In this document: positions 1-10,700 of the stretch, in pieces
Numbering within the stretch: position 1 is the first letter of the stretch
Layout: each line of letters begins with the position of its first letter
Made by a program: the position numbers and the translations under genes
The notes under the pieces: model-generated
Databases searched by the model: none
What the model was told of the DNA's origin: nothing
The model's input: the letters and a program-made list of their open reading frames with translations, nothing else
Assembly (NCBI GenBank): GCA_030654175.1
Contig: JAURXZ010000019.1
Span: forward strand, 62,001-126,000
From: Bacteroidia bacterium
GTDB taxonomy: Bacteria; Bacteroidota; Bacteroidia; 2-12-FULL-35-15
Length of the DNA stretch: 64,000 nucleotides
Reading direction: 5' to 3'

Positions 1-3000
1 CAACTTCAATCGCTTTATCCAGTAACCTTGTAGGTACTACTTTCACATGGACCGTTGCTCAAAGTGGGGCTTCGGGTGCATCTGATGGAAACGGTAATTC
101 AATTGTTCAGGTTTTGTCTGCAACCTTCGGAACCACTCCGGGTACGGTAACTTATACTATTACCCCTTCAACTAACGGTTGTCCCGGAGCACCAATTTTA
201 GTGACCATTACGGTAAATCCAAACCCTGTTGTAACAATATCACCTGCGGCACAAACAGTTTGTTCCGGTACAGCCACATCTCTTGCTTTAACAAGTAATA
301 TTTCAGGGACCACCTTTTCCTGGACAGTTGTTCAGGCAGGTGTATCCGGGGCAACTCCAGGAAGTGGTCAAAATATTGTTCAAACCTTAACGGCTACAGG
401 TAGTGTTGGAGGAACAGCAATATATACAATAACACCTACAGCAAATGGTTGTCAGGGATTGCCAAAAAATGTTACGGTAACTGTTAATCCTACTCCTGTC
501 GCAGTTGCTACTCCAACGTCACAAACTATCTGTTCAGGAAATATAACTTCAATCGCTTTGTCAAGCAATGTTTTAGGTACAACCTTTTCATGGACGGTAA
601 GTCAGAATAATGTTACAGGGGCTACAGCAGGCGCGGGTTTCAATATCGCGCAAACATTATCAGCAACCACATCAGGAACAGCACTTTATATAATTACTCC
701 TAATGCAGGTGGCTGTCCGGGAGCTCCTATTTCTGTTACTATTACAGTAAAACCTACATTGGTGGCGGTAGCGCTTCCTTCTTCTAAAACTATTTGCTCA
801 GGAGATTCTGTTTTAGTCCTCTTAACAAGCAATATTCCCGGAACCACTTTTTCTTGGACAGTAAATCAAAATAACGCATTTGGTGCATCTAATGGAAGCA
901 ATGATACCATTGCACATGCATTAACTGCAACAGGCACAACTCCGGGCCTTGTTACTTATACTGTTACTCCTGTTGCAGGTGGTTGTAATGGTTTACCTAT
1001 TTTAGTGAATATAACGGTTAATCCACCACCTGTTGTTACAGCAACACCTACATCACAAACAATATGTTCCGGTGCTACCTCCTCTTTGGCTTTATCAAGT
1101 ACTGTATCGGGGACCACTTTCTCCTGGACAGTCGTCCAAACGGGAGTGACAGGAGCAACAGCCGGCTCCGGTTCAATTATTTCTCAAACATTAACAACAA
1201 CCGGCCTTGTTTCAGGAACAGCTGTTTATACCATAACCCCTTCCGCAAACGGATGTCCGGGAACACCGATTAATGTTACCGTTAATGTTACTCTTTTGGA
1301 TGATGCTGATTTTACCTATCCATCGGCAACCTTTTGTATATCAGGAGCTGACCCAATCCCTACAATTACCGGTTTGCCGGGAGGAACTTTTTTATCAACA
1401 ACTCCTCCTTTTAGCTTATCTGTTAGTCCAACCACTGGTATTATCGATTTGTCAGCCAGTGCTTTGGGTGTATATACCCTTTCCTATACAACAAATGGGC
1501 CTTGTCCGAATACCAGTTCTATAAATGTTACAATTTCTAATACTGACCCATCTGCGAATTTTAGTTATTTGGGTTCTCCTTTCTGTCAGTACGGAACTAA
1601 TCCTACACCAATTTATGGTGCCGGTGCAAGTGCAGGTACCTATACTGCTGCCCCTGCAGGTTTAGTATTTGCGCATGTTAATACCGGTGAGATTGATTTA
1701 ACATTAAGTGCAGCAGGTACCTATTTAATTACCAACACTATCCCTGTAAGCGGATCATGTGCTGGTGCAATCGCAACATATTCAATTACTATTGATGCAG
1801 CTCCGGCAGCAACAGCAACACCTTCAGCACAAACGATCTGTTCCGGAAGCTCAACATTAATTGTATTAACCAGTTCAATGCCGGGTACAACCTATGCTTG
1901 GAGTGTAGTTCAGTCAGGTGTTTCAGGTGCATCTGCCGGAGCTAATGACTCCATCGTTCAAACATTATCTACTACAGGACTTGTATCCGGATCTGTAGTA
2001 TATACGATCATACCTACTTCTGGAAATTGTGCAGGGCTTCCAATTGAAGTAACAATTATTGTGGATCCGTGCCCTATTGCAACTGCCATTCCATCAACTC
2101 AGGTAATTTGTTCAGGAGGTACCACTTCAATTGCGCTTTCAAGCAATATTATTGGAACTGCTTTTGCCTGGACGGTTGTTCAAACCGGTGCCACAGGAGC
2201 CGCTAACGGCACGGGTGAAATTATTGCTCAAACATTGACCGCAACCGGAACTTCGGCCGGCACAGCCGTTTACTCAATTACATTATCGGCTGATGGCTGT
2301 GCCGGTATTCCTTTAACGGTAACGGTTACAATTAATCCGGTTCCTGTTGTAACGGCAACTCCAACCAGTCAAACACTTTGTACCGGAGATACTTCTTCGA
2401 TAGTTCTGACAAGCAATGTTGCAGGAGCTACTTTCACCTGGACGGCAAGTCAGTTAGGTGTTTCTGGTGGTGCTGATGGTGGAGGTGATACCATTGCACA
2501 AATTTTGTCCGCAACAGGCACTGTTCCTGGTGTTATTACATATACTATTACCCCTAATGTTCCGGGTGATTGTCCGGGACTGCCAATAACAGTTGAAATA
2601 ACAGTAAATCCAGACCCTATAGTAACTGCCACTCCTATGACACAAATTATTTGTTCGGGTGGTACTACTGCGGTTGTTTTAAACAGTAATATTAGTGGAA
2701 CAACCTTTGCCTGGACTGTATTACAAACTAATGTGTCCGGAGCTACTGCTGATACGGGCTCAAATATTACCCAAACATTAACTGCTACCGATAGCATCCC
2801 GGGAACTGCTGTTTATACTGTTACACCTACTGATACTGTAACCGGTTGTCCGGGCATTCCGGTTGAAGTTACAGTAACGGTTAATCCATTACCTGTTATT
2901 AAGGCGACTCCTGCCTCTCAAATTATTTGTACCGGAAGTACAACCGGTATTGCCTTATCAAGCAATGTTTTCGGCACATCATTCTCATGGACAGTTGTTC

Positions 3001-6000
3001 AAACGGGAATTACCGGAGCCGTGCCGGGTTCAGGTTCAACAATAGCCCAAACTTTAGCAGTGGCAGGAACAACTTCAGGTACCGCAGTTTATACAATTAG
3101 TTCTATAGGTGGAGGTTGTACCGGTAATACAATTACTGTTACCATCACTGTTAATACAATGGATAGTTCATCATTCGCGTATGCAACACCATCGTTTTGC
3201 CAATCAGGAATTGATCCTGTAGCTATTGTATCAGGCTTGCCTGGCGGGATCTTCTCTTCCTCCACAGGATTGGTTTTATTGGATACCTTAACTGGTTTAA
3301 TTGATTTAAGTGCAAGTCCGGTAGGATTACATACTGTAAAATACACAACAAGTGGGCTTTGTTCTGATACAAGTATCACTTATGTAGCAATTACAGCCGC
3401 ACCGGGGTCAGGATTTATTTATCAGGATTCTTCATACTGTCAAAATGGAAATAATCCTTCTCCGATTTTTGATTCACTTGCTATTGCTGGTGTGTTTTCT
3501 GCCACTCCTGTAGGTTTAGTGTTTGCAGATTCATCAACCGGTGAAATCGACCTGTCAGCAAGTGCAGTGGGGACCTATGTGATTACTAATTATCTCGCTC
3601 CAAGTGGAGGATGCGGTGCGGATAGTTCAACAATAAATCTGACTATAGTTCCACTTATAGCTACTGCAACTCCATCGTCACAGGCTATTTGTTCAGGCAC
3701 AGCCACATCTATTGCTTTAACAAGTTCGTTGCCAAACACAACGTATATCTGGACAGTAGTACAAACAGGTATTACAGGAGCATCGGCTGGTAGTGATTCT
3801 GTAATTGCCCAAACGTTAACACTCACAGGATCAGTTCCCGGAACGGCTGTTTATATAATAACACCATCAACAGGATTTTGCGTTGGCGATACCATAATGG
3901 TAACAATAACTGTTAATCCTGCCGCTGTAGGTATAGCAACACCAACATCTCAAACAATATGTTCAGATAGTGCAACATCTATTGTGTTAACAAGTAATAT
4001 ACCGGGTACTACTTTTTCATGGTTAGTGAACCAATCAGGAGTTTCGGGAGCAACAGCCGGAACGGATTCTGTTATTGCCCAAACGCTGAGCACTACCGGG
4101 ACTAATGCAGGTACTGCTGTTTATACAGTAACACCTTATTCAATTGGATGTTCAGGAAGCCCGATAAATGTTACTGTTACTGTAAATCCTTCTGATGATG
4201 CATCTTTTACATATACTTCAGCTACTTATTGCCAGTCCGGTACTAACCCAACACCTTCAATTACAGGTTTACCAGGCGGAACATTTACATCAACTCCTGC
4301 CGGTTTAACAATTAATCCTGCAACAGGTGTAATAGACCTTGTTTCAAGCTCAATTGGTGTATACATTCTTACTTATACAACAAATGGAACTGCTTGTCCG
4401 AATTCAAGTTCTATTACAATGACCATTGGTAATACCAGTCCTTCAGCGAATTTTAGCTACCCGGGCTCTCCATTCTGTCAGAATGGAACTAACCCTTTAC
4501 CAGTATATGGTGCGGGAGCAAGTGCCGGTATATTTACTTCAAGTCCTTCAGGTTTGGTATTTATTCATGTTAATACCGGTGAAATTGATCTGGCAGCTAG
4601 TAATCCGGGTACTTATACTGTTACAAATTCTATTCCTGCAAGTGGTAATTGTTTAGCTGCAGTTGCAACAAGTTCTGTAACTATTAGCCAGGCTGATGAC
4701 GCATCTTTTATATATACTTCTGCCACTTATTGTCGTTCCGGAGTTGACCCTATTCCTTCAATTACAGGATTACCGGGTGGTACTTTTTCAGCAACTCCTG
4801 CAGGCTTAAGCATTAATGCATCAACCGGAATAATTGATTTAGATTCATGTTCCTTAGGAGTATACACGCTTACTTATTCAACTAATGGTCCTTGTCCGGA
4901 TTCAAGTGCCATAACTATGGTAATTACAGACACAACACCTTCTACAAACTTTAATTATTCAGGTTCTTCATTCTGTCAAAATGGAACTGACCCATTCCCT
5001 GTATACGGTCCCGGTGCAAGTGCAGGAATTTTTTCCGCTTCACCTTCAGGTTTATCATTCGTGCATCTTAATACCGGTCAGATCGATTTAATGTCAAGTA
5101 CACCTGGTACTTATACTGTTACTAATACATTCCCTGTCAGTGGATTATGTCTTCCTTCAAGTTCAACAACTACGGTTGTTATAACTTCTGCGGACGATGC
5201 ATCGTTTGTTTATACTTCTTCAACCTATTGTCAGTCGGGCACTAATCCTACGCCTTCCATCACAGGGGTGTCAGGTGGTACTTTTACATCAACCCCTCCG
5301 GGTTTAGTTCTTGATTCAATTACAGGTTCTATTAATTTGTCAACCAGCTCTTTGGGAACGTACACTCTTTCCTATACAACAAATAGTGCTTGTCAAAATA
5401 CAAGTTCAATAACGATGACAATAACTGACACTACCCCTTCAGTGAGTTTTAGTTATCCTGCTTCTCCTTTCTGCCAAAATGGATACAATCCTTCTCCGAC
5501 TTTTGGTCCGGGTGCAAGTGCTGGTATATTTTCATCTACTCCTGCAGGATTAGCTTTTGTAAACCTCAACACCGGTGAAATAAACCTGACTATAAGTTTA
5601 CCCGGAGTGTATACTGTCACCAATACTATTCCGGCAAGTGGCAATTGTCTTGCTGCAAGCACCACAAGTTTAGTTACTATTACTACTTCTGATGACGCAT
5701 CCTTTACCTATACTTCATCAACTTATTGTAATTCAGGTTCTGACCCAACACCGGCAATTACAGGTTTGGCTGGAGGTACTTTCTCATCAACTCCGGTTGG
5801 TTTATCAATTGATCCATCAACAGGTACTATTGTTTTGGCAACAAGTGCATTGGGAGTTTATAATCTTTGTTATTCAACAAATGGAACTTGTCCATATACC
5901 GAATGCATAACGATGACAATTACGGATACCACACCAACTTCGAATTTTAGTTATACAGGTTCTCCTTTCTGTCAAAATGATAATAATCCTTTCCCAACTT

Positions 6001-7238
6001 TTGCCTCAGGAGGAAGTGCAGGTATATTTTCTGCTATCCCGGCAGGTTTGGTATTTGCACATGTAAATACGGGTGAAATTGATTTAAATTCTTGTACATC
6101 TGGAACCTATACGGTTGTTAATACGATACCTGCAAGTGGATCATGCCTTGCTTCCATTTCAACAAGTACAGTTGTTATTAGTTCTTCTCCTATTATTACG
6201 GCAACACCATCTTCTCAAACCATTTGTACCGGACAAGCTACATCTATTGCCTTGACCAGTTCAGAAACAAGTACAACTTATAACTGGACCGTTAATCAGG
6301 CCGGTGTAACAGGAGCCACAGCAGATTCGGTTGCTAACATTGCTCAAACATTAACAATTACCGGGTCAAATCAAGGTACTGCTACGTATAACATTACATC
6401 CGATGCCAATGGTTGTCCCGGAACTCCGATAACTGTTCCGATCACAATTAATCCATTGCCACTTGCAGGTATGTTTGGTATGGTAATTACGCCTGCTAAT
6501 TGTTATGATACTGCGGGTTCGATTCTAGGGTTGGTAATTCCTCCCGGACAAAATCCGTTTACATATACCTGGACAAATACTGCAGGTGATACCGTTTCAA
6601 CTGGCAGTGCAGACCTTACTAATGCAATTCCGGGAACATACTCTTTAACGTTGAATGATGTGTATGGTTGTTCAGTAGTTCTAGGTCCGTTTACGGTAAC
6701 ATCAACTTCAAACGTGATTTCAGCATTCACTGCAAACCCAACCACAGGGCAAACGCCTTTAACTGTTAATTTTACAAATAGCAGCACAAATGCTACTAAC
6801 TATCTATGGCAGTTTGGATTAAGCGATACATCAACACAGGTAGATCCAACCTATGTAATTGTACCTGCAGGACCATTCCAGATTTGTTTGGTCGCATTCA
6901 ATGCATTCGCGTGTACGGATACATCTTGTTCTACAATTGAAGTGGATCAAAATTCGGTATTTATTATTCCAAACGTATTTACACCAAATGGTGATGACGT
7001 TAATGATGTATTCACGGTGCAGGGGATAGGTTTAAAAACGCTGGATGCTGTAATATTTAATCGTTGGGGGCAAAAAGAAGCTGAATGGCATACAACCAGT
7101 GGAGGTTGGGACGGCCGCACTGCCAGTGGACTCGAATGTACAACTGGAACCTATTACTATATAATTAATGCTACAGGAAAAGATGGAAAAGAATATTATG
7201 AAAAAGGCTCCTTTTCACTTATTCGTGAAACCAAATAA
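1..7238 (+). CDS. Giant T9SS type B (CHU_C) repeat protein, 5'-truncated by window edge
   Basis: The frame is open from base 3, so the true start lies upstream of the window; 2411 residues are visible. What is seen: one partial and about 12 complete type B modules (ATPxSQTICSG ... VTITVNP), and six paired type C modules (DDASFTYTSATYC half plus SANFSYPGSPFCQNG half), four of them consecutive at about 4190-6185. The end is a SprB-like repeat (about 6455-6710), a PKD domain (about 6715-6945) and a C-terminal CHU_C domain (about 6955-7238) containing IPNVFTPNGDDVNDVF and FNRWGQ. The CHU_C family marks cargo secreted across the outer membrane by T9SS, as in gliding and adhesion proteins. Modules carry paired cysteines, suggesting one disulfide each. 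The neighbours downstream are three related giants. A role as surface adhesin or filament is inferred; the ligand is unknown. Confidence 0.9.
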   Translation, partial: TSIALSSNLVGTTFTWTVAQSGASGASDGNGNSIVQVLSATFGTTPGTVTYTITPSTNGCPGAPILVTITVNPNPVVTISPAAQTVCSGTATSLALTSNISGTTFSWTVVQAGVSGATPGSGQNIVQTLTATGSVGGTAIYTITPTANGCQGLPKNVTVTVNPTPVAVATPTSQTICSGNITSIALSSNVLGTTFSWTVSQNNVTGATAGAGFNIAQTLSATTSGTALYIITPNAGGCPGAPISVTITVKPTLVAVALPSSKTICSGDSVLVLLTSNIPGTTFSWTVNQNNAFGASNGSNDTIAHALTATGTTPGLVTYTVTPVAGGCNGLPILVNITVNPPPVVTATPTSQTICSGATSSLALSSTVSGTTFSWTVVQTGVTGATAGSGSIISQTLTTTGLVSGTAVYTITPSANGCPGTPINVTVNVTLLDDADFTYPSATFCISGADPIPTITGLPGGTFLSTTPPFSLSVSPTTGIIDLSASALGVYTLSYTTNGPCPNTSSINVTISNTDPSANFSYLGSPFCQYGTNPTPIYGAGASAGTYTAAPAGLVFAHVNTGEIDLTLSAAGTYLITNTIPVSGSCAGAIATYSITIDAAPAATATPSAQTICSGSSTLIVLTSSMPGTTYAWSVVQSGVSGASAGANDSIVQTLSTTGLVSGSVVYTIIPTSGNCAGLPIEVTIIVDPCPIATAIPSTQVICSGGTTSIALSSNIIGTAFAWTVVQTGATGAANGTGEIIAQTLTATGTSAGTAVYSITLSADGCAGIPLTVTVTINPVPVVTATPTSQTLCTGDTSSIVLTSNVAGATFTWTASQLGVSGGADGGGDTIAQILSATGTVPGVITYTITPNVPGDCPGLPITVEITVNPDPIVTATPMTQIICSGGTTAVVLNSNISGTTFAWTVLQTNVSGATADTGSNITQTLTATDSIPGTAVYTVTPTDTVTGCPGIPVEVTVTVNPLPVIKATPASQIICTGSTTGIALSSNVFGTSFSWTVVQTGITGAVPGSGSTIAQTLAVAGTTSGTAVYTISSIGGGCTGNTITVTITVNTMDSSSFAYATPSFCQSGIDPVAIVSGLPGGIFSSSTGLVLLDTLTGLIDLSASPVGLHTVKYTTSGLCSDTSITYVAITAAPGSGFIYQDSSYCQNGNNPSPIFDSLAIAGVFSATPVGLVFADSSTGEIDLSASAVGTYVITNYLAPSGGCGADSSTINLTIVPLIATATPSSQAICSGTATSIALTSSLPNTTYIWTVVQTGITGASAGSDSVIAQTLTLTGSVPGTAVYIITPSTGFCVGDTIMVTITVNPAAVGIATPTSQTICSDSATSIVLTSNIPGTTFSWLVNQSGVSGATAGTDSVIAQTLSTTGTNAGTAVYTVTPYSIGCSGSPINVTVTVNPSDDASFTYTSATYCQSGTNPTPSITGLPGGTFTSTPAGLTINPATGVIDLVSSSIGVYILTYTTNGTACPNSSSITMTIGNTSPSANFSYPGSPFCQNGTNPLPVYGAGASAGIFTSSPSGLVFIHVNTGEIDLAASNPGTYTVTNSIPASGNCLAAVATSSVTISQADDASFIYTSATYCRSGVDPIPSITGLPGGTFSATPAGLSINASTGIIDLDSCSLGVYTLTYSTNGPCPDSSAITMVITDTTPSTNFNYSGSSFCQNGTDPFPVYGPGASAGIFSASPSGLSFVHLNTGQIDLMSSTPGTYTVTNTFPVSGLCLPSSSTTTVVITSADDASFVYTSSTYCQSGTNPTPSITGVSGGTFTSTPPGLVLDSITGSINLSTSSLGTYTLSYTTNSACQNTSSITMTITDTTPSVSFSYPASPFCQNGYNPSPTFGPGASAGIFSSTPAGLAFVNLNTGEINLTISLPGVYTVTNTIPASGNCLAASTTSLVTITTSDDASFTYTSSTYCNSGSDPTPAITGLAGGTFSSTPVGLSIDPSTGTIVLATSALGVYNLCYSTNGTCPYTECITMTITDTTPTSNFSYTGSPFCQNDNNPFPTFASGGSAGIFSAIPAGLVFAHVNTGEIDLNSCTSGTYTVVNTIPASGSCLASISTSTVVISSSPIITATPSSQTICTGQATSIALTSSETSTTYNWTVNQAGVTGATADSVANIAQTLTITGSNQGTATYNITSDANGCPGTPITVPITINPLPLAGMFGMVITPANCYDTAGSILGLVIPPGQNPFTYTWTNTAGDTVSTGSADLTNAIPGTYSLTLNDVYGCSVVLGPFTVTSTSNVISAFTANPTTGQTPLTVNFTNSSTNATNYLWQFGLSDTSTQVDPTYVIVPAGPFQICLVAFNAFACTDTSCSTIEVDQNSVFIIPNVFTPNGDDVNDVFTVQGIGLKTLDAVIFNRWGQKEAEWHTTSGGWDGRTASGLECTTGTYYYIINATGKDGKEYYEKGSFSLIRETK

Positions 7239-7711
7239 ATAAAATAAAAGGGTTGTAAAAAATTATACTGCTTACACTTTTTATTGTTTCGCTTCTTTGT
7301 TCGATGTCTCGATTTTCCTATCGTGTAACAAATAATTTTATTATTTCAGTTCCTTAGTTCAAAACTATGGCACTTTCAGAGCAAGATTTTCAGTTTCTAC
7401 AAAAAACTTCACTTCAAAATCGGATAAAATAGCTTTTAATAATTTCATTTTTGTGTGTTTTTTATCTCTCTGAAAAAAGGTGAATCCTGAGATCCTTCTT
7501 ATTCAACTATTTTTTTCATTGAATCGTCTATTATTAACTCATAATTAAGCCTTATAAAAATAAAAGCAAAAAAAATCATTAAAAGCAAACAATTTTAAAG
7601 GATGTCACGTATAAAAGTTTGAAGTTTAGCGGTTTTGAAAACAAAATAGTATTAAATACAAAAAAATCACGATATTTAAGCACTTGTTTTTACCCTACGA
7701 ATGACAAAAAA
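7239..7711. other. Intergenic region between two giant genes
   Basis: This AT-rich stretch of 473 bases lies between the first and second giant genes. I see no convincing ORF, tRNA, strong hairpin or clear TAnnTTTG promoter. Unlike the third and fourth giants, the second has no small secreted-protein gene in front of it. The distance suggests that the second giant has its own promoter here. Confidence 0.5.
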
Positions 7712-10700
7712 ATGAGTATAAATAATTACCCTATAAAGTTTGTGTTAAAAGCAACGAAGAGCATACTGCTGTATATGTTTTTTGGGTTTATTTTTTTGTC
7801 TCCTAATGTAGGAAATTCACAAACGGTATCTACAACTGTTTATTGGTCATCGGGATGGTGTACCCTTTGTGGTACACAATATTCTTGTATTCCTCCTTAT
7901 TCAGGTAGCGGAAACTGGAACAATGGTATACGGAATTTTAGCGATCCAATACCTGCCGGAAATGTGATCACTCAGACTTGCGTAACTATTTATCAGGCAA
8001 ATTGCGGCTATTCCAGCATGTGTGCAACAATAAATAATCAAAATATTGGGTGCGGCTATCCTCCGGGAGATTGTTGGTGTGGTAATTGTTGGCCGATGAC
8101 ATTATGCGTGAATGGTGCATTACCCGGTTACAGTTATGGTGGAACTAATACTTTAAGGCTTAATCCAAACGGTCTTACTTGTGTTGCTTATGCAACTATT
8201 ACTTTTACCTATGCACCTGTATGTACTTCGTCAGGAGCTCCTTCATCTATTACAGCAACACCAAACCCTACATGTGGTGGCTCTACCACATTAACAAGAA
8301 ATGGAGGTTCACTCGGAACCGGAGCGGCCTGGTATTGGTATGCTGGAAGTTGCGGTGGAACATATTTGGGAAGTGGAAATTCTATTAACGTTACCCCGGG
8401 GTCAACAACCACTTATTTTGTAAGAGCGCAGGGAACTTGTAATACAACAGGGTGTGCTTCAGTTACAGTTACTGTTAATAGTCAATCTTCCGCTCCTTCA
8501 TCTGCTTCAGCAAGTCCTAATCCACTTTGTGGTGGATCTTCCACTTTAACTGTAAATGGGGGAGGACTGGGCACAGGTGCTAACTGGTATTGGTATTCGG
8601 GTAGCTGCGGAGGAAGTCTGGTCGGAACAGGGTCTTCCATAAGTGTATCACCGGGATCTACCACAACCTACTTTGTTAGAGCTCAGGGAACCTGCAATAC
8701 TACGGCATGTGTTTCAGTTACGCTTACCGTTAACAGTCCATCTACAGCTCCTTCTTCTGCTTCAGCAAGTCCAAATCCAACTTGTGGTGGAGCAACAACA
8801 TTAACTCTAAGTGGCGGTTCGCTCGGAACAGGAGCTTCATGGAAATGGTATTCCGGAAGTTGCGGTGGAAGTCTTGTAGGGACGGGAACTTCTATCAGTG
8901 TATCACCAGGTTCAAATACTACTTATTTCGTGAGGGCAGAAGGTACTTGTAATGTTACTGCATGTGCCTCTATTGCTGTTACAGTTAACACACCATCCGT
9001 TGCACCTGTAGGAGTGACTGCAAGTGTTAATCCAACCTGTGGTGGAGCAACAACATTAACAAGAGTAGGAGGGTCATTGGGAACAGGTGCTACTTGGAAC
9101 TGGTTTTCCGGAAGCTGTGGTGGAACTGCTGTAGGATCTGGAAATTCGATCACAGTTTCACCCTCATCAAGTACTACTTATTTTGTGAGAGCTCAAGGTG
9201 CTTGTAATAATACCGCTTGTGCAAGCATTGCTGTTACCGTAAATACTAACCCGGTAGCAACAGCTACTCCAACAAGTCAAAATCTATGCGCTGGAAATGT
9301 TTCTTCTATAGGATTAACAAGCAGTGTTCCCGGTACCACTTTTAATTGGACCGTTGTTCAATCCGGAGTAAGTGGCGGAGCTGCCAGTTCAGGCTCAACT
9401 ATTGCTCAAACATTGATTACAACTGGGCCTGTTGCAGGGACAGCTGTTTATACCATCACTCCATCAGCAGCAGGTTGTACTGGTAATCCTATTTCAGTTA
9501 CCATCAATGTAAAGCCCAACCCTATTGTTACGGCAACCCCTTCTTCTCAGGTTCTTTGTTCAGGAAATCCAACTTCAATAGCGTTAACAAGTAATGTGGC
9601 AGGAACCACTTTTGCCTGGACAGTAACCCAAAGTGGTGCTACAGGTGCTTCTGCTAGCAGTGGCGCTTCAATTGCTCAGACATTATCAGCAACAGGTTCA
9701 ACAGTAGGAACCGTAACTTATACAATTACCCCTACCGCGTCCGGTTGTTCGGGCACACCCATTTCTGTTACTATTTCAGTGAAACCAATTCCCGTTGTGA
9801 TTGCCACACCAACTTCACAAACCTTCTGTTCTGGCGGTGTTGCGAATATAGCCTTGTCGAGTTCTGTTGTGGGAACAACTTATGCCTGGACTGTTGTTCA
9901 AACAGGTGTATCAGGTGCATCTCCCGGCAGTGGTTCCACAATTCTACAAACATTAAATGCTACAGGAGTTGTTGCAGGTACCGCAGTTTATACAATTACA
10001 CCAACTGCAAATGGTTGTGCGGGCACACCGTTAAATGTAACGATTACCGTTAACCCAATGCCTTTAGTTACTGCAACTCCTGCAGCCCAGACTATTTGTT
10101 CAGGAATTTCAACAGGAATTTCATTATCAAGTAATGTGGCTGGTACCACATTTGCATGGACAGTGTTTCAAAATAATGTTACAGGGGCAACAGCCGGTAA
10201 TGGTTCTTCTATCGCTCAAGTATTAACGGCAACTGGAACAACGCCCGGATCTGTGGTTTATACAATTACTCCTACTGTCGGAAGTTGTGTAGGCTCTCCA
10301 ATTACAGTTACAATAACTGTAAACCCTAGACCTGTGGCAACAGCAACACCTGCAACACAAACATTCTGTTCAGGAGGTACCACATTTATTGCATTATCCA
10401 GTAATATGGGTGCTACCACTTATGCATGGACTGTAGTTCAAACAGGGGTGTCTGGAGCATCACCCGGAAGTGGAGCTACCATTGTTCAAACATTGATCAA
10501 TACAGGAGTGGTAGCAGGAACAGCAGTTTATTCTGTTACTCCTACTGTTAATGGTTGTGCAGGAACCCCAATTACTGTTACCATTACTGTAAATCCAGTA
10601 CCAATTGTTATCGCTACACCAGCGTCACAGATTCTCTGTTCTGGTGACGTTACAGGAATTAATTTGACCAGTAATGTTGGCGGAACAACTTTTTCCTGGA

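Noticed and set aside
7619-7711. Upstream TTG start for the 5530-aa gene
   Set aside because: The extension lacks a ribosome-binding context and pushes the signal peptide inside the protein; ATG 7712 gives a normal signal.
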